A stretch of 64,000 nucleotides of DNA from Ridgeia piscesae. Its lineage: Eukaryota; Annelida; Polychaeta; Sabellida; Siboglinidae. Numbering within the stretch: the stretch's first letter is position 1; each line of letters opens with the position of its first letter. The translations under genes were made by a program, and so were the position numbers. Positions 51,078 through 63,209 of the stretch are shown here, one piece after another. Below the pieces are notes generated by a model that was not told the DNA's origin, did no database searches, and saw nothing but the letters and a program-made list of their open reading frames with translations. The DNA lies in the NCBI GenBank assembly GCA_025642075.2, contig JAODUO010000139.1, forward strand, positions 458,501 to 522,500, in the 5' to 3' direction.

Positions 51078-54000
51078 CTGGAACACACAGCAAAGGGTCA
51101 ACACTGCCTAAGCTTATGTTAAAAACACTTAAACATCTACAACATTTGGGATAAATTACAGAAGCTCATCTTAAATGTCTCCACTCCAGAGTAGTAAATG
51201 TTTCTAAACACAGATAAGAAGTATCACCTGTTCTTCACCCAACCAGCTGACAATAACTGCTAGAAAACCAAATGACTAATAAATGTCATTTATCACTCTA
51301 TTAAATACTCTCTATGGTCTCTCTTTGCACCTTACGTAATCTTTAGAAACATTCTACAAGTCCATGCCGCATGTGTACAAAATCAACAACATATGGGTTC
51401 TCTTTGTTTTTGGCATTTAACTAAATTTTTAATCTTTAGTTTCCAATACTGCAAGCTGTTTAAGCGTGCTTATCTTAAATATAATTTATTTCAGCACAAA
51501 ATAGTGCTATGATATACTAATCAATGTTTAAATTAAACTTACAAAATATGACACAATTGTATTACTTATCAGTCATTATTACATTTATCTGTGGCTGTAG
51601 TAATTTGATTATAAATAATGCTACCCAAAACAAATTGGGTAATCTCAAGTGTTGACTCGTGAATTTCTCCAATAATGTAGCTAATGCAGACATTAATTCA
51701 ATTGGAAGAAATCAATTTTCTCACTGATTGTGCAGTAGACCACTAGACCAGATCATGTTAGAGGACGTGTCCACTGTCCAGTGTCCACCATTACTCACAA
51801 AAAAGAATTCCTTGAAAACAGACTGAATGTGATGGGATAAGATAACATTATTTGACATGACATTATTTGACATGACAATGACATGACAATGACATGACAT
51901 TATTTGACATGACATGACATGACATGACATGACATGACCATGCCATGCCATGCCATGCCATGCCATGCATGCATGACATGACATGACATGACATGACATG
52001 ACATGACATGACATGACATGACATGAGTAGACCTTTTACTTGACAGCAATATCAGAACAGCAGCAGATTTGCAGAATGCAACACTACCTCAAAATCTGTC
52101 ACCAGATTGGGTCGATATTGAGGGGTTCATATTGAGGTTGACATTTGGGTTAAGTTGGGTATAATATATATATGTAAACGGTTTTCAAAATAAGGTCAAT
52201 TAATAACTGTTTTTGTTCCACAACTTTAAAAATAACCTATTGTTCAATTTTCCATGCAGCTGAAGAACTGCTGTAATGGCCACTGATGTAATGTAAATCT
52301 GATTGTGGTCTGCCCTCATTCTTCAGTAAACTGTGATGTTCTCCAACATTCCAAGGTGGCCCCAAAGTGGACCTCCTGGTAGCTACCCCAGCAGCTGTCT
52401 GCTGAGAGAACAGGAGCACAGTGTGGCCTCCGTGCGACACAAGGAGTCAAACAATCCAGTACAAAGAGCAGCTTCACTGAAAAAACACCAACAGGCTACT
52501 ACTTCCCAAGGGCTGAACGTTTTAAGTACAACGTGAAGACCACCCACAGTTTACATCTCCAGAAGGTGAGGGTGAATGCCACGTTTCCCCGTGCTTCACA
52601 TGCTTGCTATTCACCATAATTACTTATGCCTATAGAACACTGTGTAACTGATAAAAAGGACTATAAATCCCAGCTTGATAATAATCTGCAAAAATTTAAT
52701 AGGCATTATCATTATGCAATTAAACAGCTATTGGTTATGTTATTACTAGTTAATCTGTCTGGTAAAAAATCTGGTGTCTTATATCATTATATGTGGACAA
52801 ATACCCACAGTTGCCAAACAAGATATCCAGTCAGTATACCCAATGGATGCAGTATAATGCCTATTTCCTTAGGGTAATGTTGTACTTGTAGAGTAAAAAC
52901 ATAGTGAAGTCAACATTCCATTGGCTTCTATTTCAGTTTTGTCATCATCCCTAGGCAAATACTACGAGGTGGCTGGGAACTCTCTTCCCTTGGGATAAAT
53001 GCACTACCACTGGCTACTAGTGTAAATAAGACCCAGGTAATCGCTACTAGCATAGCACATTTCTAGTCATTAGTCTAAGAGATAAGTTATTCTCCCAGCA
53101 ACCGATAATTTGCCAACAAGAGGGCGCTGTGGTAGGTTATATTTAAAATGCTACACATTTTGTGGTTACTCAGTAATGTCCTGTAAATGACTTTAAAATT
53201 ATAATTTTTCTAACATGGGCCATCAGATTGAGCAGTGAGACATCAGTATACCAATGATGCATAAAATACAATTTGAAATCACTGTTTCAGACTACAATGG
53301 TGTTACACTGAAATTTCTTTCCATATACAGCTGTAGTATTAATTCAAAAAAATTGAATCTCTACCATCTGTTATGACACTCAAACTCATTTTCGAAAATA
53401 TGTCAGATGTCTGTGTATTTAGACTACACTAATATATTATGTAAATTGTCACAGTTAACAATGTCAGTTCTTTAACTGATTATCAACAAAACCTAAATTT
53501 TAATGAACCAACCAAAACCAACTATATTCTAAAGTATGTTACCTGATCTGACGATCGAGGTAAACTTTGTTGATGATTTTAACCCATTTTATCCTGAAGC
53601 TAGTGCAGACGAGTTGCAGCCAGTTCCTGATCATTTTCATCAAACCAATATTTCAGCATTAAAAAATGACAGGCTTCATTTAAAATGGACAGAACTTTAT
53701 TATTTCTCAATAAAATGTTTAATGTGATATACCTTTAGAAATTATATAAAATAAACTATACAGTCGCATCGCCAAACTCATAGTTTTATCATATATATTA
53801 TATGTGGCATATGGCAAAACATGCCCAATAAATTCAGAGGTTTGTCACATTACTTTTCACCCAACATTTTCGCCATGAAGGAGGTAACATGTCAAGGAGC
53901 AAGTTGAGTTTATTTTATGCATTAGTCTTTGCTGAAAATAAAGTCCACACATCTTGGATAGTAATCGCATTATGTAAAATTGTTTGTAATACCCCCATGT

Positions 54001-57000
54001 CAGTCGATTGAATCGTATTCCGGATAAAATGGGTTACTAATAAAACTCAACATTAATTAAAATTTTATTAATTATGTTTAAACAAGTGCGGAGGAGCCTC
54101 AAACCCAAAACTTACTTGCTGATGACCTCTGCAGCCTGAGCCCAGTTCCACAGGGCCTGTTTGAAGCAGCCCTTGCGGTAGTAGAAGCCGCCCAGGTACG
54201 TGTAGGGGTACACATGCATGTTGCTGTAGTATCTGCGAGCAGACGCGATGGCCTTCTCGAACAGAACCACCGGTTGCGGTCGGTCAGGTGTTGCCATGAT
54301 CTCCTCCAAGTCCGCCAGACAACCGAGCCCCATGGGATACCTACAGTTGTCATGGAAACAGGTCATCGCACACAATTTTTCCGTTTCTAAATTCCATATT
54401 TTAAGAAATATCTGTATAAAAAAAACGATAATTACAATTATGTGGATACAAGCGGTTTGGTGTGCATGACCTCAGACGTTTGGAATTTGACAGGATTCAA
54501 GTGATTTAACAGCAAGCACCCATCTTCTGACGTAATCAAACAAGACAAAGTTATGACAGTGCCGTGATAAATAATTTTCAAGAGCCTATCCTCCTATATT
54601 ATTATCTGACATGCAGAAGTACGGGCACAGACCACCCACTGTATCGAATTGGTTCGCCACCCGTGACAATTTATAACGTTGGCAACTGTTACCATGTGCT
54701 ACTTGCTGTATGTTCATAATTTACACTCACACACTTACTTTTCTAAATGATTTGTGTCATACAGAAGCCACAGCAGTTTCTGGAAAAACAAAAGCATAGT
54801 TCAGCTGAGGTAAATAGACAATAAAAAAAGGAAACACTTTTTTATTTTACTTAATTATCACAAAAGTGACATAGAATAGTCATAAAAACAATGCCAACTT
54901 TTTTGCAAAGCACTGTATTTATCTGGAATCAAGAAACTCAGTTTTGGTGTAGAAACACAGGTCACGAAGAGCCAAGAAGAGCTATTCCTTTAGCGAACAG
55001 AGATGAGGACGATCAGACGGGCGATAAGGATGGGACGTATCTGGAATTTAATTTGAACCAAAAATGAATATTCAGTGGCTTCAAATTTGATTAGAATACT
55101 GAATGGTGTCAAGGTGTCTTGTTGGGATGTGGCGCTATTCTGTGGGCAAGTCTGTGCTGTGGCCATACGCATCGATCCTTTTGTTTATGTTCTGACGAAA
55201 GCAAAATGAAAGCATGAAAATCACTTCTTACAGCCGCCAAACTTATCCTCACACATCTTATGTACATATACACACACTAGGTTGCAAAATAAAATCATTT
55301 ACATTCCTGTAATCAAATTAAGGAAACAAACTCGCACAAAACTCGACATGCTCTAAGGCGGCTACGTGGAGCTCGCAGGCATTGCTAAATAAATTACCTT
55401 CACAAATTTTGGCTTTATGCTAACCCTAAAGTAACCATATCCCTAATTAAGCCTAAGCTAACTTTAAAGGGCCAAAAAAGGCAACGGTTTCGTGGCGTAC
55501 ACCTAATAGAGTTAATATAAAGTAACAATGTCCACATATACTCAATTTGTTAACACCAGCCGTTTATCTGAAAAATATTTTTGAACACCCAGCCATCGAA
55601 ATACTATGAGCTACGCCATTGTCGACGAAGAATGACGTCAATAAGCTTTAGGCTTCTCCACAGATTAGTTATTCATAAATCTCGTTTAGCCTTTAGGTCC
55701 ATCCATGGCTAAATATTGTCAGCACTGCCCCGGGTTTAAGAAGACGACGGTCGGCGACGTTTTGTTGGATCTTGTTCCATCAACTGGTGATATATGTCTA
55801 CTTCATAATTACTTGTTGACCACAGATTTAGGTCTAAGCAGCTGCTACATGCCAACTAAATGAAGACTCGAAGCCTACTGACGTCACAGGAAGCTGACCG
55901 GCCTCAGCAGAGACTTAGAATGCCGCGCGCTTATAGGCCAGGCCAAGCCAAACGAATACGTCACCGGTTAAGATGGTGGTGTCTAGGCCATCATGGATTT
56001 TGTTAGATTTTTAGACTTTAAGGTCACATTCTGAGTAAACCGCTGACGTTAAAAAATTGAGTACATGTGGAAATTGTTAGTTTGTATAAACTCTATTAAG
56101 TGTATGATACGAAACCGTTGCCTTTTTTTGCCCTTTAACTAGTTAATCCTAAACTTACCCGAAACCCTAACCTTTAACCTTAACCCGACTCTGCTAACAA
56201 AAGACCTCTCAACACAATACCGATATTACAGTAAGATACGCGTAGCCGCCACCGATGGCGATGACACCGCGTTACCAGTGAGTTTTATGCGAGTTTGTTT
56301 TGTGAAGTTTATTTGTTTGAGTAATTTTATTTTGTAACAGGTGTGTGTAAACATATATACATATAAAATATATGGGGAGTAGTTTGGTGGTTGTAGCCTT
56401 TTTCATAGTTAAGTCAGAAAGTAAAACATCCCCCGGGATGATTTTGCGGCGGACGTCATAAAGCAAAATATTCAAACGATATCCGTTGATGTGGCTGCAA
56501 ATGTTTGAATTTTTAATCAAATAGCAAAAAAAATTGAATATTCAAAATTTCAAACCAAATATTCGTCCCATCCTTAATGGGCGATGAACATTTCGCTCAT
56601 GGAACAAAAAAACAATGAGAAGGTTGACAGAGGCTGGCAGGACTTGAGAGCACAGGACAGAAGTTAGAGATGCCTGGCTTTGTTTGTATGTCCAGAAAAG
56701 CTCAAGAGCACTACCACTATCAGAAGCAGACATGGCAGTCCCCAGGAAGAGGAACAGGGGAAGACCAGCAATAAGACAGTGTGAACATGGACGTAACAGT
56801 TGAAGTGGCTGAAAGAAGAATATATGCAAAACAGGAAGAAATGATGACAACTTGTATGCTCCAGGCCAAATCAATGAATGAAAACAGCAACAGAAGAAAG
56901 ACATTCAGTTCATGTGCACTGTTCAAACACAATAGAAAAATATGTGTACATATAATATTGTCCCGCTTTAACTTATTTGACCTGTTTTTAGAGAGACAAG

Positions 57001-60000
57001 AATTAAAATACTGTATTCAGCGTACAGCATAACCACAACATTTGACAAACATCAGATTGACCTACAAAAGCTAAACCAAACACTTGCACAGGAGACAGAC
57101 TGAAAGTGAAGCCAATTTGTTCACAGAATGAAGGAGCACAGTCTTTATGAGACTCGATGAGTGACAGAACTTCAGAGACTGAAAAGCACCATCCAGACTC
57201 CAGTACAGTCTCAGAAAGTACAGCCTGACACCTATATGGCATCAGACTGAACAGGCACCTAGATGGCATCAGACTGAACAGGCACCTAGATGGCATCAGA
57301 CTGAACAGGCACCTAGATAGCATCAAACTGAACAGGCACCCAGATGGCATCAGACTGAACAGGCACCTAGATAGCATCAAACTGAACAGGCACCCAGATG
57401 GCATCAGACTGAACAGGCACCTAGATAGCATCAAACTGAACAGGCTCCTAGATGGCATCAGACTGAAATTGCATTTAGATGGCATCAAACTGAGAACACC
57501 CATTGGACACACATGCACGCGCACTCACGCACGCATGCACACTGCAATGCTCTCCCATGCAATACGACTTTGATCTTTGAGTGTGCAGTGGCGGTCAGCC
57601 ATCTGCAACTGACCACACTACTACACACACCAATGTGCACCCAAGGTCATCCTTCCCTGACCAGTTGCCATGGTTACCTGCTGCAGGGATCCGAGTTCGA
57701 CGCTGTCCATCGAGCCGTTGATGGCCGGATTGATTCCATTCACGATGGACACAACCTCCATGTGACGGTCACAGATGACCGCGTGACCGTTGAGGTACAG
57801 CCAGCTCTTCTCCGCAATGCCCACTCCCACTGACTGACCTCGCTTGTCCTCATTCCCCTTCCCTGCAACACAGCCCTCGGGTCAGTGACACATGACAAAC
57901 AGGAGTCCTCCAACACTATTCTAGTGTCCCAGAGGATATGGGGTGTTCAGTAAATGAGTATACAAACACCTATACATGTGTCGATGCACACACGCGGGCA
58001 TATATAATATGTGCAATTTATTGTGCACGCGAATCAGCAGACGTATGAGTCAATCCTCCAAATCACCCAGGTGTCCACAGTTCCAACTTTGTAAATCTAG
58101 GTAGAATAATTAATACAATCAATAACTAATTTTAATATGGAATACGGAAAAAAATTTAGTTCAAATGAAAATAATGTTGGTAAAGTTCCAATTTATTTTG
58201 TGTATGTTAAGTGCTTCACTGTGCAATTATATAAGTAAATAATACACTTAAAACTGTCAGAGAAAACACTTTTGGTGGTAGGCATATTCCTGAGAAAACT
58301 AAACTAAGTTTATTTGATGCAGGTTATGTTCAGTTGTGAATGCTACATTGCCAGCGAATTGAGACGGTCAACTGGAAGAAAATTTAGGTAAACAAACCAG
58401 TTTTAACCAAATGTTTACAAGAGCATTAAAATATTGACTTACCATGCCACGTGACTTCAGACGTTTCTGTTCCATCTTCACCAAATATGACCCACGCATG
58501 GTCCTCAGACAACGCCAAGTGGACATCGTCGTAGCCAAGGACTTGGCACGCAGCAACCACACCCAGGGCCACGCCAAAGCAGTCTAGCTTGTTGCCTGTC
58601 ATGTACACAAATCAGGCATTGTAACAGTACAAATATCACATAAAATCAGTCAACCATATCGCTTACAATTATTCTCACTAATTTGGCTGTGTTTAATGTC
58701 TTTCAAATATTTGTATAACATAATAAATAGTTAAACTTCAAAACAACTATTGATAGGCTATGCAGGCTACGTATTATATTTTGCACATGAAATGTATTAA
58801 ATTTATCCTAATAAACTTCTTTGATTCAGGAGCCTACTCAGATCATATCAACAAGTTATTAACATTTAAAATTAATTATGGTACATTTAAAATTGTTATC
58901 GAAATGTTGGAGTCCCCTGAAAAATATAGTGGAATGCGCACCTTTTCAGCAAATCAAATAACTTAAAAAATTGAAACAACAGATGTTTGTTGCTTTTCTT
59001 CAGCCTCTCATTTCCACCTTTCATATATGCCATAACACATTTGCCACATTTAATCACTACTCTCAATGTGTCTCATTCATCTGTGATATGTATTATAGAC
59101 GGCACTCAAACTTCCTGCATACAAATTCCTCATGCGTCATTGTTTTGACCAATCACAAATGAACACATCTGTGCAGCCTAAGATGACTGTGTATGCTGGA
59201 TCCGAAAGCAGCATAATATGCCCAGCATATAAGCATTTTCAAACAAACAGATGCGAGCATGATAGCCTATTAGTATTACAGACCGGATAAACATAGATAG
59301 ATCATTAACATCAGCCATATTAACACTGGATGTTTCATCCTTTAAAGCTAGGGAGCCATAGATTCATACCAAGGGACATTTAAAGGGAGTCTGAAGGGGA
59401 AACGAGGAATCTCAGCCACACAGACTGCCTTAAAAATCAACGCTTGTATTTGCACAACGAAACAAATGTACAAACTGACCAATCACACCAAACGAACTGA
59501 GAAACAATACAGTAATTAGGTAATCATCACTACATCATACATTTAGAAAATAAACTAATTTGTTTATCCCTGGAAGATTTGAAAGTGATACAACTCGGTA
59601 ACAACACTGTCCATACAGGATGTGCATGGAATATAAATATAGTCACACAAAACAACATTAAAGTTCTGGTAACACAGATTCAGTGGTAATGGTTGGATTT
59701 AAGTCATATATCACCAGTATAACAGTAGTACATTTGTGTACACAAACATATTCTGCAGGGTACACTGTAAGAACATCTGGGTGACTATTATAAAGTCTAG
59801 TCTTTCAACACTCTTGTGTTTTGGGACTCCAGACTGGAGTCCCAAACCACAAGAGGGCCTATGTCATGACTCGTAAATGTATTCTTAGAAATGACTAGCC
59901 AAGCCATGTCCACATGAGTGGTCAGTGTGTCATGCCTCTCTGTGGCCTTACGGTGGGGTCACACACATGTCAATAACAGTCTATTTTTAAACACGCACCA

Positions 60001-60868
60001 CCCAAAACCGCAATGCGGAAGTGCGTGCCATAAAGCTCAAGGCCACGATACGTGTGAGCCCTATTACACAAGTAAAAAAACTACACACGCATACATACAT
60101 AGACTGAGCAGGTCCACGCTCTGTGACAAGCGCCGGTCCAATAATAGAAAGCTGCGCAATATGAACGCCTGATTTTAATATTATAATATTGTAATCCGGA
60201 TCGAGGCCGCGCGAGAAACCATTTCCATGAAAATTACGAATTTCGTTCGCTGTTTGCTCCAAATTCAGGCGCTGTCATCGAACAGAACAACCGCTAGTAC
60301 ACTCTAGTAGATTCCAACACAATACAACGCGAATAACATCAACCGTCTTACGTGTTTACCCGTTCAAAATTTCGAACCAACGTAAGCATCCACCCACGTG
60401 CATCGAAACCGCAACCATAAACATAACGACGGACCGAACCATACCTGTCAAGTAGCTGTATAATGACTGAATATGGGCTTTATCTTTGTAGTACGTCCTT
60501 GTCAAACTTGCCCAGATGACATCCGATACTTTCTTCACAAATCCGCGTGTAGCATAGCGCGCGTCATACTGAGTTAAATCGACGGAGCTCTTGACTAGGG
60601 TCACGAATCTCTGATGCAGCGCCTCGACGGTCGATAGCTCGACAACGGGGAAGATGCACTCCAACGTTTTGCCGCCTTCGCCGTTAACGTCTCGCACTAG
60701 TGGGGTTCGGTTCACTGTCAGCGCGTTCTCAACTGTCCCCAACACGATGGACAGAAGCGCCAGGTCAGGCTCGGCGTTGTCGGCCAGCTGGTTGCGAAAT
60801 AAATCGACGACAGACTGTACATTTTGCAGCGGGAAGGTTTGTTTATCACGTTCTCGAAAGCCCGCCAT
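49754..60868 (-). CDS. MEN1: Menin, six coding exons, 783 residues
   Basis: Menin is a nuclear scaffold that binds MLL/KMT2 histone H3K4 methyltransferase complexes, JunD and other partners. Coding exons are 60868-60445, 58595-58443, 57862-57678, 54779-54739, 54340-54116 and 51077-49754; lengths 424, 153, 185, 41, 225 and 1324 sum to 784 codons with the stop. Recognised blocks: [84 protein letters not shown], and the C-terminal [18 protein letters not shown]. It is longer than vertebrate menin (about 610 residues) because of an extended acidic and Ser/Thr-rich linker (about 450-715). An AT-hook, [11 protein letters not shown], lies at residues 512-522. The start is fixed by similarity to vertebrate menin and the context TCAAGATGG. 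Confidence 0.96.
51078..54115 (-). other. MEN1: MEN1 intron 5
   Basis: About 3.0 kb, AT-rich, with the pentanucleotide array at 51840-52026. A patch at 52230-52560 with more balanced composition carries short opposing frames of no recognised family. No coding exon is missing from menin here, as phases and conserved blocks join directly. Confidence 0.8.
51840..52026. repeat. (CATGA)n/(CATGC)n pentanucleotide array
   Basis: Irregular ATTTGACATGACA units lead into a CATGA array, then seven CATGC units, a GCATGCATGCATG junction, and a second CATGA array ending at 52026. The change of one base creates a block within a block, so the CATGC variant spread locally inside the array. Confidence 0.95.
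54116..54340 (-). CDS. MEN1: MEN1 coding exon 5
   Basis: Acceptor CAACTGTAG, donor AGCAA/GTAAGT. Encodes residues 268-342: [48 protein letters not shown] and [13 protein letters not shown]. These are the helical repeats lining the menin central cavity. Its 225 nt equal human exons 6 and 7 combined (88+137, remembered), so the intron between them is absent here. Confidence 0.95.
54341..54738 (-). other. MEN1: MEN1 intron 4
   Basis: 398 nt between coding exons 4 and 5; no feature seen beyond the splice sites. Confidence 0.85.
54739..54779 (-). CDS. MEN1: MEN1 coding exon 4 (41 nt micro-exon)
   Basis: Acceptor TTTTTCCAG, donor GAAAA/GTAAGT; encodes [13 protein letters not shown] and two bases of Lys268. 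Length and phase equal the 41-nt exon at the same place in the human gene (remembered). It is too short to be found by open-frame length and was located from the conserved peptide. Confidence 0.94.
55356..56252. mobile_element. 0.9-kb foldback element in MEN1 intron 3
   Basis: Long inverted arms of about 200-230 bp. Left-arm words AAGGCGGCTACG, TTTAAAGGGCCAAAAAAGGC, AACGGTTTCGT, TAATAGAGTT, TACTCAATTT and GTTTATCTGA recur in the same order on the opposite strand from 56250 back to 56030 with modest divergence. The subterminal zone is rich in CTAACCCTAA-like words. The centre (about 55590-56020) has no transposase-like frame. Structure fits a non-autonomous foldback/MITE DNA transposon. The exact ends and target duplication are uncertain. 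Confidence 0.75.
57229..57494. repeat. 27-bp minisatellite, about 10 units
   Basis: Units of the form GATGGCATCAGACTGAACAG plus GCACCTA repeat with a few point variants. GATAGCATCAAACTG and GATGGCATCAGACTG variants alternate over six central units, indicating a 54-bp higher-order unit. The minus frame is open as a nine-residue repeat ([13 protein letters not shown]) but lies in an intron of MEN1. Confidence 0.95.
57678..57862 (-). CDS. MEN1: MEN1 coding exon 3
   Basis: Acceptor GTTGCAG, donor CAGCAG/GTAACC; phase 1 in, 0 out. Encodes [36 protein letters not shown] and [19 protein letters not shown], residues 194-254. Exons 2 and 3 together total 338 nt, the same as vertebrate exons 3 plus 4 by my recollection, but the boundary between them is displaced. 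Confidence 0.95.
57863..58442 (-). other. MEN1: MEN1 intron 2
   Basis: 580 nt with no further feature. Confidence 0.85.
58443..58595 (-). CDS. MEN1: MEN1 coding exon 2
   Basis: Acceptor CATGACAG, donor CATG/GTAAGT; phase 1 in and out. Encodes [17 protein letters not shown], then [19 protein letters not shown] and ending TSEVTWHG, residues 142-193. The transglutaminase-like core motif of menin lies here. Confidence 0.95.
58596..60444 (-). other. MEN1: MEN1 intron 1
   Basis: 1.85 kb, AT-rich, with the hairpin at 59812-59854; a CpG-richer end (60100-60440) lies next to exon 1, as is usual near promoters. Confidence 0.8.
59812..59854. repeat. Compact 20-bp-stem hairpin
   Basis: TCTTGTGTTTTGGGACTCCA, loop GAC, then the complement with a single mismatch. 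The stem is 20 pairs with a 3-base loop. No flanking symmetry suggests a longer element. Confidence 0.9.
60445..60868 (-). CDS. MEN1: MEN1 coding exon 1
   Basis: Encodes residues 1-141 plus the first base of Gly142; donor ACAG/GTATGG. It starts [18 protein letters not shown] and ends in the block [12 protein letters not shown]. The splice lies at the same glycine as the end of the first coding exon in the vertebrate gene, phase 1. The alpha-helical N-terminal domain ([26 protein letters not shown]) is intact. Confidence 0.95.
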
Positions 60869-60872
60869 CTTG
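60860..60872 (-). promoter_or_regulatory. YY1-like motif over the MEN1 start codon
   Basis: The minus strand reads CAAGATGGCGGGC, matching the AAnATGGCGGC consensus of YY1 and embedding the initiation codon. Such start-overlapping sites are found in many housekeeping genes with short 5' UTRs. Confidence 0.5.
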
Positions 60873-60885
60873 AAATTGATTCTAG

Positions 60886-60893
60886 TGACGTCA
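60886..60893. promoter_or_regulatory. Consensus CRE next to MEN1 start
   Basis: A perfect palindromic TGACGTCA lies 18 bases upstream of the ATG, in a CpG-rich context (about 60650-60930). It is a candidate CREB/ATF site in the proximal promoter or 5' UTR. Confidence 0.55.
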
Positions 60894-61714
<821 letters not shown>

Positions 61715-61759
61715 CACACGCACACCGACGCGCACACACACACGCACAGAAAAGCTCTT

Positions 61760-62020
61760 AAGTTCAGAGAAGTTCCTGATTTCAGAGAATGGTAATTAAA
61801 CGTTGTCCTTATTTGGCCGATGAGGAAGTCGTATAGATTGCTGTCGTTAAAACCAATTTAATTTGTCCTGTGTGGAGGTATAAAATCGTCGCTCTGGGAT
61901 ATATCTGCCATCACCATAATAAACCTAAGAAAAAAGAATTATACATTTAAACGCAGTTTAACATTTAAAAAATACATCGATCAATATTATCTTCTAATTA
62001 ATAATTACACGTTTCAGGCC
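61760..62020. other. Unique spacer between repeats
   Basis: AT-rich, with no gene or motif called. Confidence 0.5.
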
Positions 62021-62030
62021 CGCATACCAG

Positions 62031-62063
62031 GGGAGACCGCGGGGCCAGTTGGGGCCCGGTCTC

Positions 62064-62065
<2 letters not shown>
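62031..62065. repeat. GC-rich palindrome at repeat edge
   Basis: GGGAGACCG (62031-62039) faces CGGTCTCCC (62057-62065) across a G/C-rich centre; it abuts the (TG)n tract. Confidence 0.85.
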
Positions 62066-62530
<465 letters not shown>

Positions 62531-62549
62531 TTAGGTCTACCGTGTGTGT

Positions 62550-62563
62550 GTGTGTGTTGTGTG

Positions 62564-62615
<52 letters not shown>

Positions 62616-63032
62616 TGTGTGTAACGGCAGTACTTAAGTCTACCGGTTTACTTTGCCCAAAGACTCAGTTGTGTTCGGGTTATTCCAAATTTGTGATTCG
62701 ATAAAATCCCGACCAACTATCAATATCTGTAATACTTCAATAAACATGATACGCCAAAACAATTATGTCAGTGCTGCATGTTACGGGACAAAATATAGTT
62801 TACTTTTCCAATAATGCTACATCCATTAAGCCGTCCCTCTCTTTCTACCTCCATCCCTTCCTACCTTCCTTCCTTCCGCCATCCCTCCCTGTGTGTGTGT
62901 GAGCGTGCGCGCGTGCGTGGGTGCGTGCGTGCGTGCGTGCGAGTGTTGTGTGTGTTTGTGTGTGTATGCGTGCGTGCGTGCGTGCGTGAGTGCGTGCGAG
63001 CGTGCGTGTGTTTGCTTTGTGTGTGTGGTGTG

Positions 63033-63072
<40 letters not shown>

Positions 63073-63137
63073 TGGTGTGTGTGTGTGCATGCATGTTTAT
63101 GTATGTACATGGTATGTGTATGTTTGTTGTGTGTGTG

Positions 63138-63173
<36 letters not shown>

Positions 63174-63205
63174 GCGTGCGTGCGAGTGCGTGCGTGTGTA
63201 GTAAT
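62550..63205. repeat. (TGCG)n/(TG)n tetranucleotide-rich region
   Basis: TGCG blocks at about 62563-62616, 62908-62942, 62967-63008, 63031-63074 and 63138-63196 are mixed with TG runs and a pyrimidine patch (CCTTCCTTCC) at 62830-62890. A 140-base unique segment lies at 62620-62820. The unit resembles that at 15645-15728 on the opposite strand. Confidence 0.95.
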
Positions 63206-63209
63206 TTGT

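Larger units (their letters stand above)
54780..57677 (-). other. MEN1: MEN1 intron 3
   Basis: 2.9 kb containing the foldback element and the 27-bp minisatellite. Between them (56540-57000) is unique sequence with opposing frames of no recognised family. Confidence 0.8.

Noticed and set aside
55420..56190. Telomere-like CCCTAA words
   Set aside because: Irregular, not tandem, and located in the arms of a foldback element within MEN1; not an interstitial telomere.
57003..57524. 173-codon minus frame with nine-residue repeats
   Set aside because: Intronic 27-bp minisatellite; menin reads across this intron without it.
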